From positions 1 through 18,635 of the forward strand of contig SFNY01000066.1 of assembly GCA_004554085.1 (NCBI GenBank): DNA of 18,635 nt, given 5' to 3'. Below, piece by piece: positions 6,794 to 14,672 of the stretch. The stretch is from Clostridiales bacterium (lineage in GTDB: Bacteria; Bacillota; Clostridia; Christensenellales; Aristaeellaceae). A program made the position numbers and the translations under genes. Numbering within the stretch: the stretch's first letter is position 1; the number at the start of each line of letters is the position of its first letter. The notes beneath the pieces are model-generated. The model searched no databases. It had not been told where the DNA came from and saw only the letters and a list, made by a program, of their open reading frames with translations.

Positions 6794-9700
6794 TCACACT
6801 GCGGGGAGGATGGTCACCGTATAGCTGCAAACCGCGGGGTCGCAGTCGGGGTTTTCGGCCAGGACGTAGACCTGCCAGGAGCCGACGGAGCCGTCCTCGT
6901 TCCAGCGCACGTCGGTGAAGCTGGGCGCTTCGGTCTGCCAGGTTTCCAGATCGAGGCTGTAATACAGGGTGGTTCCCTCTGCGATGCTGGGCTCGGCGGC
7001 GACCGCGTGGCCCTCGCCGTCATAAGTGAACACGCCGTCCTTCGCCCGCACCGTCAGCAGATTGCTGAAGGCCTCCTTCGGGCCGTAGATCAGCAGGAAG
7101 GGGCTGAGGGAGGTGTCACTGACGATCACGCCGTTTTCGGTCAGCTTGCAGGGGATGAACTCGACCGTCGGGGAGAGCGAACCGGTGGGCACGACGGTCA
7201 GGTCGCCGCGTTGTACCAGGAGCTGTCCTTCGTTGGAGCTGGCGCTGTTGTTGCCCGTGCCGTTAAGGCCGTTGTTCCCGTCGAGGTTGACCTCAGTTTT
7301 GTATACCTGAGTGCCGGTCGGGTCCTCGGCCGGATCGTTGGGCCTGGGCGCGGACGTGCCCGCGTTGCCCTTGACGCTGCCGCCCGAAATCTGGATGTTG
7401 CTGCCCTCGCCGGAGTTACCCCCACCGATGCCATTGCCCGTATTGCCGGCGGCGCTTACATTGCCACCCGAAATCTGGATGTTACTGCCCTCGCCGGAGT
7501 TACCCCCACCGATGCCATTGCCCGTATTGCCGATGAGGCAACTGTTGATATTGCCTGTGGTCGCCGTATCGATGTTTCCGCCGTCCATCACGAAGCCGGA
7601 CGAATCGACATACACGCCCGAGCCGTCCGCGTTCGCGCCCGACGTATCGATGTTTCCGCCGTCCATCGTGAAGCCGGACGAACCGGCATACACGCCTTGG
7701 CCGTTTGTGGACGTGTCCGTCGGCGCAGCGGTCGGGTCGTCCGTCGGCGCGGCAGTCGAGTCGGTCGTCGGCGCAAACGACGAATCGGCAGTTACGCCGC
7801 CTGTGGGCATTGTGAAATCGTAGCTCTGAATCGTCGAATCGCCGGTTGAAGTGGACGTGGTGTCCGGGTTGTACCTGACGTCCTGCTCCGCAGGGGCCGA
7901 GCTGTCCGGCCTGATGTTGACGGTCGGGTCGGTCGTGCTATCCTGCTCGAGGTGGACTGCGATGCAGTCCATCTCCTTGTAGTTCTCCTGATAGCTCTGC
8001 TGGAGATCGCCCGTAAGGCTGAGGGTGAGATCGCCGGTGGTGCTGTGGAGTTCCTCGCCGGTTTGCGTGTCGATGAGGGCCGCGTCCACAGCCATCGAGC
8101 CGATCTGGCCTGCACCGGCACTGGCCATGACCTTCTTCCGAAGTTCGTCCGACGCACTGAGCAGGCTCTGGTTGCCCAGAGTGCTCACAGGGCGGACGGT
8201 CAGATCAATGTCCTGCATCTGGATTGTTTCCTGCATCTGGATTGTTTCCTGCATCTGGTTTGTTACCTGTTGCTTGGATATGTAATGCATAACATCTGCG
8301 GCGGATCCGCTCCCTGAACTTGCAGAGTATTCTGCTTGGATACTGCTGATGGCCACAATGGTTAACGTTGCGGTCGCCGCCTTGTAATGATCGGTCTCCG
8401 CAGCGGTGGCGGTGACGGTTGCGCTGTATCCTTCGCGCCATTCCGCATAGGGCACATCGATGGACACCGTTCCCCAGAATAGGTTTCCTGAACGTAAACT
8501 CATGCGGTCCGGGTCGGAGAACGACCAGCTCAGCGCGCCGTCGCCCTGATCGTGGCATAGGCAATGGGAAACAAATGGAATCTCCTCTGAATCTTTTGAA
8601 GGAAGGATCGTCTTAACGCTCTGCTCGAAGTACAGAACCTGCTCGGCCTTCTCGATGGTGACGGTGGCGCTGCCGGTGCTGGTCTCATAGCCGGACTTTT
8701 TCAGCCGGAACCAGACGGTGTGCGTGCCGGGCTCGGTGAAGCTGGGCAGCGTTGCGCCGTATTCGCCGTCCCTGGAGGTCGCGTAGGTCACATTGACGTT
8801 CGACGTGGTCACGTCCAGCGCAATCGTGTGGGCCTCGCCGTCGTATGCGCCGACGTAGTCCTCGACAGAATAGACGATGCTGTCCTGCTTCGGCTGCAGG
8901 AGCTTCACGACCTCGGAGCCCTCCACGGTGGCATAGTGCTCCTTCTCGATCCTGTACCAGACGGTGTGCGTGCCAACTTCGCTGAAGTTGGGCTTTTCCG
9001 TGCTGTATTCGCCGCCCTCGGAGGTGGCATAGCTCACCTTCGCGTCCGGGGTGGAGACGTACAGCTGAATGGAGTGCGCCTTGCCGTCGGCATAGCCGCT
9101 GTAGCCCCTGGCGCTGTACTCGATGACGCCCGGATCGATTGTCACGGAGCCTGTGCCATACGTGGTTGCATAGCCCACCTTTTCCAGCAGGAACCGGACG
9201 ATGTAGTAGCCGGGATCGGTGAACATGGGCAGCGTTTTGCTTACTACGCTGCTCTTCTCGGAATAGGTCACGTCAACGCCCTCGGTGAGCACGTTCAGCG
9301 AAATCGAGTGCGGCTTGCCGTCGTAGTAGCCGTCGTAGTCCTCCACGGTGTAGAGGATCGTGCCCGGCTTCGCGATGGTCACGGTGGCGGAGCCGGTGAC
9401 GGTCTCGTAGCCCTCCTTCTCCAGCTTGAACCAGACGGTGTACTCGCCGGGGTCGGTGAAGCTGGGCTTGTCGGCGGTGTATGCGCCGTCCTGGGAGGTG
9501 GCGAAGGTCACGCTTGCGCCCTCGGTGGCAACGTTCAGCGTGATGGAGTGGGCTTCGCCGTCGTAGTAGCCGAAGTAGTCCTGCACGCTGTACTCGATCT
9601 TGCCCAGCTCCATGATGGTCACGGTGGCGAAGTCCACGACGGTTTCATAACCCGCCTTCTCCAGATGGAACCAGACGGTGTACTCGCCGGGGTCGGTGAA

Positions 9701-11395
9701 GCTGGGCTTGTCGGCGGTGTATGTACCGTCCTGGGAGGTGGCGAAGGTCGCGGTAACGCCCTCGGTGGTCACGTTCAGCGCGATGGAGTGGGCTTCGCCG
9801 TCGTAGTAGCCGGAGTAGCTGTTGGAGCCGTAACGGATTCGCAACGGATCGATCTGCACGGTGGCGGAGCCGATGACGGTCTCGTAGCCCTCCTTCTCCA
9901 GCTTGAACCAGACGGTGTATGTGCCGGGATCGGTGAACATGGGAGCCGCTGCGCTGTATTCGCCACCCTCGGAGGAGGCGTAGGTCGCAGTCACGCCCTC
10001 AGTGGCGATGTTCAGTGCGATGGTGTGCGCTTCGCCGTCGTTCGCGCCTGTGTAGCCGCTGACTGTGTACTCTATCTCCTTCAGGACCTCGACGATGCGG
10101 TAGGCGTGGCTGATCCTTGCGAAGTGGTTCGTGCCGGAGCCGGTCATTGTGACGGAGTAGCTGCCCGGCGCGCTGGGAGCCTGGCTGAGACGCTTGCCGT
10201 TCCCGTCGTAGTGGTAGTACGTCCAGGACGAAATGCCCTCGCAGTCGGGCGCGAAGTCCACGGGGCTGCCGGTGTAGGCATAGCTGTCCTGCTGGTTGAA
10301 TTTCACCAAGCCGCTCACGTCCGCCCGATTGATTGTCACGGTCGCGGAGCCTTCCACGGTGGTGTAGCCCTCCTTTTCGAGCTTGTAGAACACCGTGTAC
10401 GAGCCTGCGTTGATGAACGTGGGCTTCTTTGCGTTGTAGACGCCGTTTGTATAGACGGCGTAGGTCGCCTTGACGCCCGGTGTGTAGACGTCCAGCCGGA
10501 TCGAATGCGGCTTGCCGTCGTACTTGCCGCTGTAACCGCCGGCGCTGTACTCGATTTCCTTTTCGGGAATTTTCTCCGGAAGGATGGTGAAGGGGTGGAA
10601 GATCGTCGCGTAGTGGTTGGCGCCGCTGCCGACGATTTTGACGGTGTAGCTGCCCGGCGCACTGGGCGCAACGTTCAGCGGGCCGTCGTTGTTCGAGTAG
10701 CTGATTTCCCACGATTCAATGCCTTCGTGGAAGGGAGCAAAGCTCACGGGGCTTCCGGTGTAGTTGAAGCTGCTCGGAAGCTTGGCTTCCACCGCGTCGC
10801 TCACGTCGGCACGCTCGATGGCCACGGTCGCGATGCCCGTTTTGGTTTCGTAGTATTGCTTTTCGATGCTGTAGGCGACCTTGTAATTGCCCGCATTGGT
10901 GAATGTAGGGTTGACGTCGCCGTATTCGGCGCTTTCGGGGTAGGCATAGCTTACCTTTGCGCCCGCCGGGGAGGCGACGTTGACCGAGATCGAGTGGGGC
11001 TTGCCGTCGTACGTCTCTCTGTAGTCGCTGGCGGTGTAGCTGATGTTCCCCTCCGTGATCGTCACGGTCCGGGAGTCTTCCACGGCAGTATAGCCCGGCA
11101 TTTTGATCATGAATCCGACGGTGTAGGTGCCGGGAACGGTGAACGAGGGGTTCTCTGTGCCGTATCCGCTGCCTGCGGGGGAGGCGTAGCGCACAGTTGC
11201 GCCCGCCGGAGAGGTGACGTTCACCGTGATCGAGTGGGGCTGGCCGTCGTACGGGCCGGTGTAGCCGTTGGCGGTGTACTCGATTTCATATTCGCCGTCC
11301 TCTGCCAGCACAGCCACAGGCATCAGGCACATCTGCAATGCCAGCAGCAGACACAGCAGCAGAGCAATTCCGATTCGCCCGTCGTGTTTTCTCAT
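6794..11395 (-). CDS. giant secreted Ig-like repeat protein with beta-helix-type cassette
   Basis: The 1533 residues begin with a signal peptide (cleavage likely after VLA at 31); the ATG has AGGAGG 8 nt upstream. Residues of about 36-920 hold nine copies of a roughly 80-residue Ig-like/MBG-like module. The module begins with IEYS..GYxGxYDGxxHSI, passes PxFTDPGTYTVWFKLEKEGYET and ends with GSATVTI. Copies 2 and 3 carry an added module of about 75 residues (YTGSPVxFAP...APGSYxV). Next come a TIQMQE triplet repeat, a Thr/Asp/Pro linker, and short GGN-rich repeats (GNGIGGGNSGEGSNIQISGG) typical of secreted beta-helix segments. A final divergent module (TYDGEGHAV) ends at TVTILPAV. There is no LPXTG, SLH or membrane anchor, so how it is held at the surface is unclear. 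It is the last gene of the RiPP operon, 160 bp after the maturase. Adhesion or matrix formation is inferred from the fold only. Confidence 0.92.
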   Translation of the reverse strand: MRKHDGRIGIALLLCLLLALQMCLMPVAVLAEDGEYEIEYTANGYTGPYDGQPHSITVNVTSPAGATVRYASPAGSGYGTENPSFTVPGTYTVGFMIKMPGYTAVEDSRTVTITEGNISYTASDYRETYDGKPHSISVNVASPAGAKVSYAYPESAEYGDVNPTFTNAGNYKVAYSIEKQYYETKTGIATVAIERADVSDAVEAKLPSSFNYTGSPVSFAPFHEGIESWEISYSNNDGPLNVAPSAPGSYTVKIVGSGANHYATIFHPFTILPEKIPEKEIEYSAGGYSGKYDGKPHSIRLDVYTPGVKATYAVYTNGVYNAKKPTFINAGSYTVFYKLEKEGYTTVEGSATVTINRADVSGLVKFNQQDSYAYTGSPVDFAPDCEGISSWTYYHYDGNGKRLSQAPSAPGSYSVTMTGSGTNHFARISHAYRIVEVLKEIEYTVSGYTGANDGEAHTIALNIATEGVTATYASSEGGEYSAAAPMFTDPGTYTVWFKLEKEGYETVIGSATVQIDPLRIRYGSNSYSGYYDGEAHSIALNVTTEGVTATFATSQDGTYTADKPSFTDPGEYTVWFHLEKAGYETVVDFATVTIMELGKIEYSVQDYFGYYDGEAHSITLNVATEGASVTFATSQDGAYTADKPSFTDPGEYTVWFKLEKEGYETVTGSATVTIAKPGTILYTVEDYDGYYDGKPHSISLNVLTEGVDVTYSEKSSVVSKTLPMFTDPGYYIVRFLLEKVGYATTYGTGSVTIDPGVIEYSARGYSGYADGKAHSIQLYVSTPDAKVSYATSEGGEYSTEKPNFSEVGTHTVWYRIEKEHYATVEGSEVVKLLQPKQDSIVYSVEDYVGAYDGEAHTIALDVTTSNVNVTYATSRDGEYGATLPSFTEPGTHTVWFRLKKSGYETSTGSATVTIEKAEQVLYFEQSVKTILPSKDSEEIPFVSHCLCHDQGDGALSWSFSDPDRMSLRSGNLFWGTVSIDVPYAEWREGYSATVTATAAETDHYKAATATLTIVAISSIQAEYSASSGSGSAADVMHYISKQQVTNQMQETIQMQETIQMQDIDLTVRPVSTLGNQSLLSASDELRKKVMASAGAGQIGSMAVDAALIDTQTGEELHSTTGDLTLSLTGDLQQSYQENYKEMDCIAVHLEQDSTTDPTVNIRPDSSAPAEQDVRYNPDTTSTSTGDSTIQSYDFTMPTGGVTADSSFAPTTDSTAAPTDDPTAAPTDTSTNGQGVYAGSSGFTMDGGNIDTSGANADGSGVYVDSSGFVMDGGNIDTATTGNINSCLIGNTGNGIGGGNSGEGSNIQISGGNVSAAGNTGNGIGGGNSGEGSNIQISGGSVKGNAGTSAPRPNDPAEDPTGTQVYKTEVNLDGNNGLNGTGNNSASSNEGQLLVQRGDLTVVPTGSLSPTVEFIPCKLTENGVIVSDTSLSPFLLIYGPKEAFSNLLTVRAKDGVFTYDGEGHAVAAEPSIAEGTTLYYSLDLETWQTEAPSFTDVRWNEDGSVGSWQVYVLAENPDCDPAVCSYTVTILPAV
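7382..7532 (-). repeat. 84-bp tandem duplication in the Ig-like repeat gene
   Basis: Two copies offset by 84 bp (28 codons) encode NTGNGIGGGNSGEGSNIQIS followed by GGNV/GGSV. The copies are almost identical at the DNA level, so the duplication looks recent. Confidence 0.85.
7566..7700 (-). repeat. 78-bp repeat encoding SSGFxMDGGNIDT
   Basis: The segment starting at 7566 recurs at 7644 (78 bp, 26 codons) with few changes. It lies just beside the 84-bp duplication in the same gene and is the same kind of Gly/Asn-rich, beta-helix-like sequence. Confidence 0.8.
8212..8265 (-). repeat. three 18-bp tandem repeats (TIQMQE / TNQMQE)
   Basis: The unit cctgcatctggattgttt occurs at 8212, 8230 and, with changes, at 8248. 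It encodes six-residue repeats in a polar stretch between the Ig-like modules and the linker. Copy number is likely to vary between strains by slippage. Confidence 0.85.
8640..11290 (-). repeat. array of nine Ig-like module repeats, about 240 bp each
   Basis: Modules recur at about 240 bp in the second half of the array. For example, the stretch starting ccagacggtgtactcgccgg at 9431 is repeated with near identity at 9671. The first copies are more diverged and two are interrupted by a second module type. Recombination between copies could change protein length. Confidence 0.88.
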
Positions 11396-11436
11396 GGTCG
11401 GTTCCTCCTGATAATGGGTCTTGGTGTAGTTCCGAC

Positions 11437-11462
11437 GCTGCTCCGGTTTGCTGTGGAGCAGC
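11437..11462 (-). promoter_or_regulatory. hairpin in the leader of the Ig-like repeat gene
   Basis: gctgctcc (11437-11444) and ggagcagc (11455-11462) form a perfect 8-bp stem with a 10-nt loop. It sits about 40 nt upstream of the start codon, between the maturase and the surface protein. It might affect mRNA processing or translation; I see no matching known element. Confidence 0.5.
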
Positions 11463-11513
11463 CGATATATGGCTTTGTCCGGCGAGAGTAGCTCTGCATC
11501 TTGGACGTCCAGA

Positions 11514-11551
11514 AATCCCGGCCGATCGCTGCGATGGGAAGGGCCGGGATT
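11514..11551 (-). terminator. 10-bp hairpin directly after the radical SAM maturase gene
   Basis: aatcccggcc (11514-11523) and ggccgggatt (11542-11551) pair perfectly, with atcg/cgat able to extend pairing inside the 18-nt loop. It starts 4 nt after the maturase stop codon. The tail on the minus strand is only TCT, so termination would be partial. It could lower expression of the large downstream gene relative to the RiPP genes. Confidence 0.5.
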
Positions 11552-11555
11552 CGCT

Positions 11556-12974
11556 TTAATTCTGCGGCTTGATTCTTGCGATGGCAGCGTCTGCGACAGC
11601 GCGCACCGCCGCTTCGCCCACGTTTTTGTAGAACCAGCAGATCTCCTGATCGTGCACCAGATAATCCCCGTCCTCGGTCATGCTCTCCTGCATGCATCCG
11701 CCGCAGCAGGAATGCAGGTGGGGGCACTGGGCGCATTCCGCATCCTTGGCCAGCAGGTCGGAGATCTTCGTCGCGACCAGATCTGCGTAGTAGGACTTCT
11801 GGCTCAGCTCGCCCAGGGGCTGCTGAAAGACGCTGGGGGAAGCCTGATCGACGGGCGAATCGGCAAAGCCCATGCAGGGCAGCAAACGGCCCTCGGGGCT
11901 GATGTAGGCGGTGTGCTGCATGCCCTCGCAGTAGGGAAGCCTGCTCCAGTCGGCGTTTTCAGGGACGCGGTGCACAAAGGGCACTTTGTAGTCCGTCGAG
12001 CCACGCTTGCAGGAGAAGTAACCGTCCAGCTGAACGTCGAGGGGCATGCCGTCCTCGAAATACCGGGGGATGTAGTCCCGGTAGACCTCCCAGCGCTCCT
12101 GCCGGGTCAGTGCGTACTCCCGGGCATACTGCTTCCAGACGCCCAGCTCCTGCGGGGCGTTCACCCGCAGACTGTACGCGCCTGCGTCGGCCAGATAGTT
12201 GGCGGTGTCTCGCAGGCTGTCCCTGTTTTTCTGATGGAGGCACATGGCGGCAGTGGCGGCAAAGCCGCGTTCCTTCAACAGATGAAAGGCCGCGTCCGCC
12301 TGCTGCTCGGCGCCGGGAACGCCCCGGAGCCAGTCGTGGCAGCCCAGACCGTCAAAGCTGAGCTGGAAGGCGGGATGATGACCATACTTCTCCAGCAGGT
12401 CGAGCACCTCCCCGGTCAGCAGGCTGGCGTTGGTGAAGATCGTGCCGATGAAGATGCGGTGCTCCGACAGCGCCCGGAAGATGGCCTCGCAGTCACGCCG
12501 CACGAGGGGCTCGCCGCCGGTGACGTCCACCCGATGCACGCCGCAGGATTCCAGCTGCCGGATCACGTCCAGGCACGCATCCAGCGTGGGCTCGGGATGA
12601 CGCCCGTCCGGTGCACTCACCAGACAGTGGCGGCAGCGGAAGTTGCAGCGCCCGGTGATGGACCAGTGCACCTTGTCCAGATACCTGCTGGGGTACACAC
12701 GGTAGCGCTGATAAGACTTCAGCGGCTCCATGGGCGCTTCGGAGGCGGTCAGAATGCCCTGGGAGAGCAGCTCCTGAAAGGTGGCTCTACTCTCCCCGTC
12801 CAGCGCCTCCGGCTCCACAGGCTCCGTGCCGTTGCAGTACAGCAGCGCCAGAAAGCTCTCCTTTCCGAAGAAGAGGGGCTTGTCAAACAGCTTTCTGCCC
12901 TGCTCGGCGCGGATGGCATAGGGCAGGCCCTTGTACCCGCGAAAGGCGTAGGGCTCGTTTAAGCGGTAGTACAT
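11556..12974 (-). CDS. radical SAM/SPASM maturase of a Nif11-class RiPP
   Basis: The radical SAM motif is CNFRCRHC (C110, C114, C117), followed by TGGEP (152-156) and a C-terminal SPASM-type Cys set (C349, C367, C414, C417, C423, C424, C427, C446; CAQCPHLHSCCGGC). The first 95 residues (MYYRLNEPYAFRGYKGLPYA onward) look like an N-terminal peptide-recognition (RRE-like) segment, but this is by eye only. I chose the ATG at 12974 (472 residues) because AGGAGG lies 10 nt upstream. The in-frame ATG at 13049 would add 25 residues with only a weak site. The gene lies directly after the Nif11 precursor, its probable substrate. The architecture fits what I recall as the 'Nif11-class peptide radical SAM maturase' group. 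The reaction (splicing, thioether, cyclophane or epimerisation) cannot be read from sequence alone. Confidence 0.93.
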   Translation of the reverse strand: MYYRLNEPYAFRGYKGLPYAIRAEQGRKLFDKPLFFGKESFLALLYCNGTEPVEPEALDGESRATFQELLSQGILTASEAPMEPLKSYQRYRVYPSRYLDKVHWSITGRCNFRCRHCLVSAPDGRHPEPTLDACLDVIRQLESCGVHRVDVTGGEPLVRRDCEAIFRALSEHRIFIGTIFTNASLLTGEVLDLLEKYGHHPAFQLSFDGLGCHDWLRGVPGAEQQADAAFHLLKERGFAATAAMCLHQKNRDSLRDTANYLADAGAYSLRVNAPQELGVWKQYAREYALTRQERWEVYRDYIPRYFEDGMPLDVQLDGYFSCKRGSTDYKVPFVHRVPENADWSRLPYCEGMQHTAYISPEGRLLPCMGFADSPVDQASPSVFQQPLGELSQKSYYADLVATKISDLLAKDAECAQCPHLHSCCGGCMQESMTEDGDYLVHDQEICWFYKNVGEAAVRAVADAAIARIKPQN

Positions 12975-13055
12975 GGCATGCAGACCTCCTGTGGGATGCC
13001 GGAAGCGAAATTTATAGGATTCCTCCTGAAACGAACCAATTTCCGACATCGTTCA

Positions 13056-13412
13056 TCACTTTGGATAATCATTATTTTCATCATGATAGGGAGAACGGGC
13101 ACATGGAGGAGTAGCCACCCAGCCGTAAGATCTCGAGCAATCATAACCATGATCGCAGCGTGCATCGCTGCCGCCGGAAACCTCTTCCAGCTGATCGTCA
13201 TCCAGCTCCTCTGCCGCAGCTTCCGCGCGCTCCAGCTCCGCAGCCGTGATAGAGTAGCCCAGCTCTGCCGCAGCCTTCGCCACGAGCTCGTTGTTGCTCT
13301 CGTCGCTTCCGGCTTCCGCCATCCGCCGGCCGATCTCCTCCACCTTCCGGTAAAGCTCCCTGTCCTCCTGAATGTCGATAAAAAAGCGCTTCAGCTCTTC
13401 TCGGTTTTCCAT
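13056..13412 (-). CDS. Nif11-type leader RiPP precursor peptide
   Basis: The 118-residue peptide starts MENREELKRFFIDIQEDREL and continues with LVAKAAAELGYSITAAELE and DDQLEEVSGG. These are the hallmarks of a Nif11-like leader with a double-Gly cleavage site after residue 81. The 37-residue core holds three Cys (core positions 5, 11, 23), four Tyr, one Trp and a SYGWVATPPC stretch, and ends NDYPK. The ATG at 13412 is preferred because GGAG lies 8 nt upstream. The ATG 6 nt earlier is too close to that site, and the frame extending further upstream is a shadow of the hydrolase gene. The hydrolase stop is 32 bp upstream; the maturase follows. Double-Gly leaders are normally cut by C39 peptidase/ABC exporters, and none is encoded here. 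Confidence 0.93.
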   Translation of the reverse strand: MENREELKRFFIDIQEDRELYRKVEEIGRRMAEAGSDESNNELVAKAAAELGYSITAAELERAEAAAEELDDDQLEEVSGGSDARCDHGYDCSRSYGWVATPPCARSPYHDENNDYPK

Positions 13413-13444
13413 TGTCATCTCTCCTTTCGGTCTGTCGCTCTGGT

Positions 13445-14614
13445 TTATTCCAGGGAAATGGTGTAGCTCGTTGCGTAGTCCTGACCCAGCCAGACGGTTG
13501 CGCAGCCGTGCTGTGCGTCGTAGATGATGCTGTACTGGGTCATGGAGGTGGCCTCGGTGCCCGGATCCTGCGCCGCGACGCTGAGGATCTTCATGGCCTG
13601 CTCCGGGGTCATCTTTGTGATGTAGTCCTCCCGGGTGAAGTCGATGTAGCGCTCCAGCGCGCTGACCATGCCGGCGAAGCGGTGGTAGCCATGGCCGTAG
13701 CCGTAGTGGTACTCGCGCACGGTGTTGCCGAGGGTCAGCGCCTTTTCGGTGCACACGCCGTCCTTGTAGCGGTCCTCCGCGTCGTCAAAGCCCACGTAGA
13801 AGTTCGTCACGGCGTTGGTCTCGGTGACGGTCAGCTCGTTGTTGCGCCACTCCAGCACGATGGAGGCGCCGGTCGCGTCTGTGACGAAGATGTGGAAGTC
13901 CATGCCGGCGATGTTGCGCACGTTGTACTCCTTCGCCAGGGCGACGGCCTCGTCCACCGTGGCGCAGTTGTCCAGGATGTAGCGGCCCAGCACCGAGTGC
14001 GTGACGGCGATCTTGCCGGACTCCTGCTGGTCGACGGGGGTCTCGCCGTCCTTGATGTCCAGCTTCAGGATGGAGATGCTAAGGCCCTTTTCGTTCAGGC
14101 CGTCCACGCAGAGGTAGGGCAGCACCGCGACCAGCGAGGTGTCGGTTGCGCCGTCGTCCAGCACCCCGGCGTAGTATTCGCCGCCCGCCAGCGCCAGCCA
14201 GCATGCGTCCGCGACGCCGATGGACTTGTACTTGCCCTCCGGGGCGCAGTGCAGCGCGACGTTCAGGCCGGTGTACGCGCCGTTGGGGTCGTAGTGCCGG
14301 TAATCGTAGTTCCGGGCGGTGAGGAAGCACTCGCCGGTCTCGTTCCAGGTGGCGAATGCGGAGCAGCCCGCGTCAAATGCGCCGAACTGGCTCAGGATCG
14401 CAGCGAACACGGGGGTGTAGTAGTCGTAATCGCAGTTCATCTCATAGAGGATGCCGTCCGCATCCACGCGCTTCAGGGTATCCAGCGATGCGGCGACGTC
14501 CGCGCTCAGCCATTCGGCGGCGTGAGGATTGGCAGTGCTCTCCGCGCAGGCGATGCTCGTAAGGCCTGCCAGGGCAACGACGAGGGCGACGAGAATAGCC
14601 AGAAATTTCTTCAC
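13445..14614 (-). CDS. secreted choloylglycine hydrolase / linear amide C-N hydrolase family protein
   Basis: This Ntn-hydrolase has a signal peptide (MKKFLAILVALVVALAG, cleavage probably at ACA-E near residue 24). The putative nucleophile is C84 in DAGCSAFATW, followed by R101 and D104 in TARNYDY. The spacing closely matches Cys2, Arg18 and Asp21 of bile salt hydrolase and penicillin V acylase. Further on, DGLNEKGLSISILKLD is typical of the family. Because C84 is internal, autoproteolysis between G83 and C84 would be needed to free the N-terminal Cys. The GTG at 14614 is favoured because AAGGA lies 8 nt upstream; the ATG at 14632 would include that site. Bile salts, N-acyl amino acids or a peptide amide are possible substrates. 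Its position next to the RiPP precursor is unusual. Confidence 0.9.
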   Translation of the reverse strand: MKKFLAILVALVVALAGLTSIACAESTANPHAAEWLSADVAASLDTLKRVDADGILYEMNCDYDYYTPVFAAILSQFGAFDAGCSAFATWNETGECFLTARNYDYRHYDPNGAYTGLNVALHCAPEGKYKSIGVADACWLALAGGEYYAGVLDDGATDTSLVAVLPYLCVDGLNEKGLSISILKLDIKDGETPVDQQESGKIAVTHSVLGRYILDNCATVDEAVALAKEYNVRNIAGMDFHIFVTDATGASIVLEWRNNELTVTETNAVTNFYVGFDDAEDRYKDGVCTEKALTLGNTVREYHYGYGHGYHRFAGMVSALERYIDFTREDYITKMTPEQAMKILSVAAQDPGTEATSMTQYSIIYDAQHGCATVWLGQDYATSYTISLE

Positions 14615-14672
14615 AGGGATCATCCTTTCCATTTGAATTTAAGAGCTTGTTCACATTGTATGCACGATGCAC

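Noticed and set aside
8720..11491. 923-codon plus-strand open frame opposite the Ig-like repeat gene
   Set aside because: It mirrors the repeats of the minus-strand gene, has no signal peptide or known domain, and arises because GC-rich codons rarely create stops on the other strand.
13413..13754. Upstream extension of the Nif11 precursor frame
   Set aside because: It overlaps the hydrolase gene in another frame and reads as Arg/His/Pro-rich shadow; the ribosome site supports the ATG at 13412.
14633..14672. TACAAT as a -10 box of an internal promoter before the hydrolase gene
   Set aside because: No acceptable -35 at the right spacing, so I do not call a promoter.
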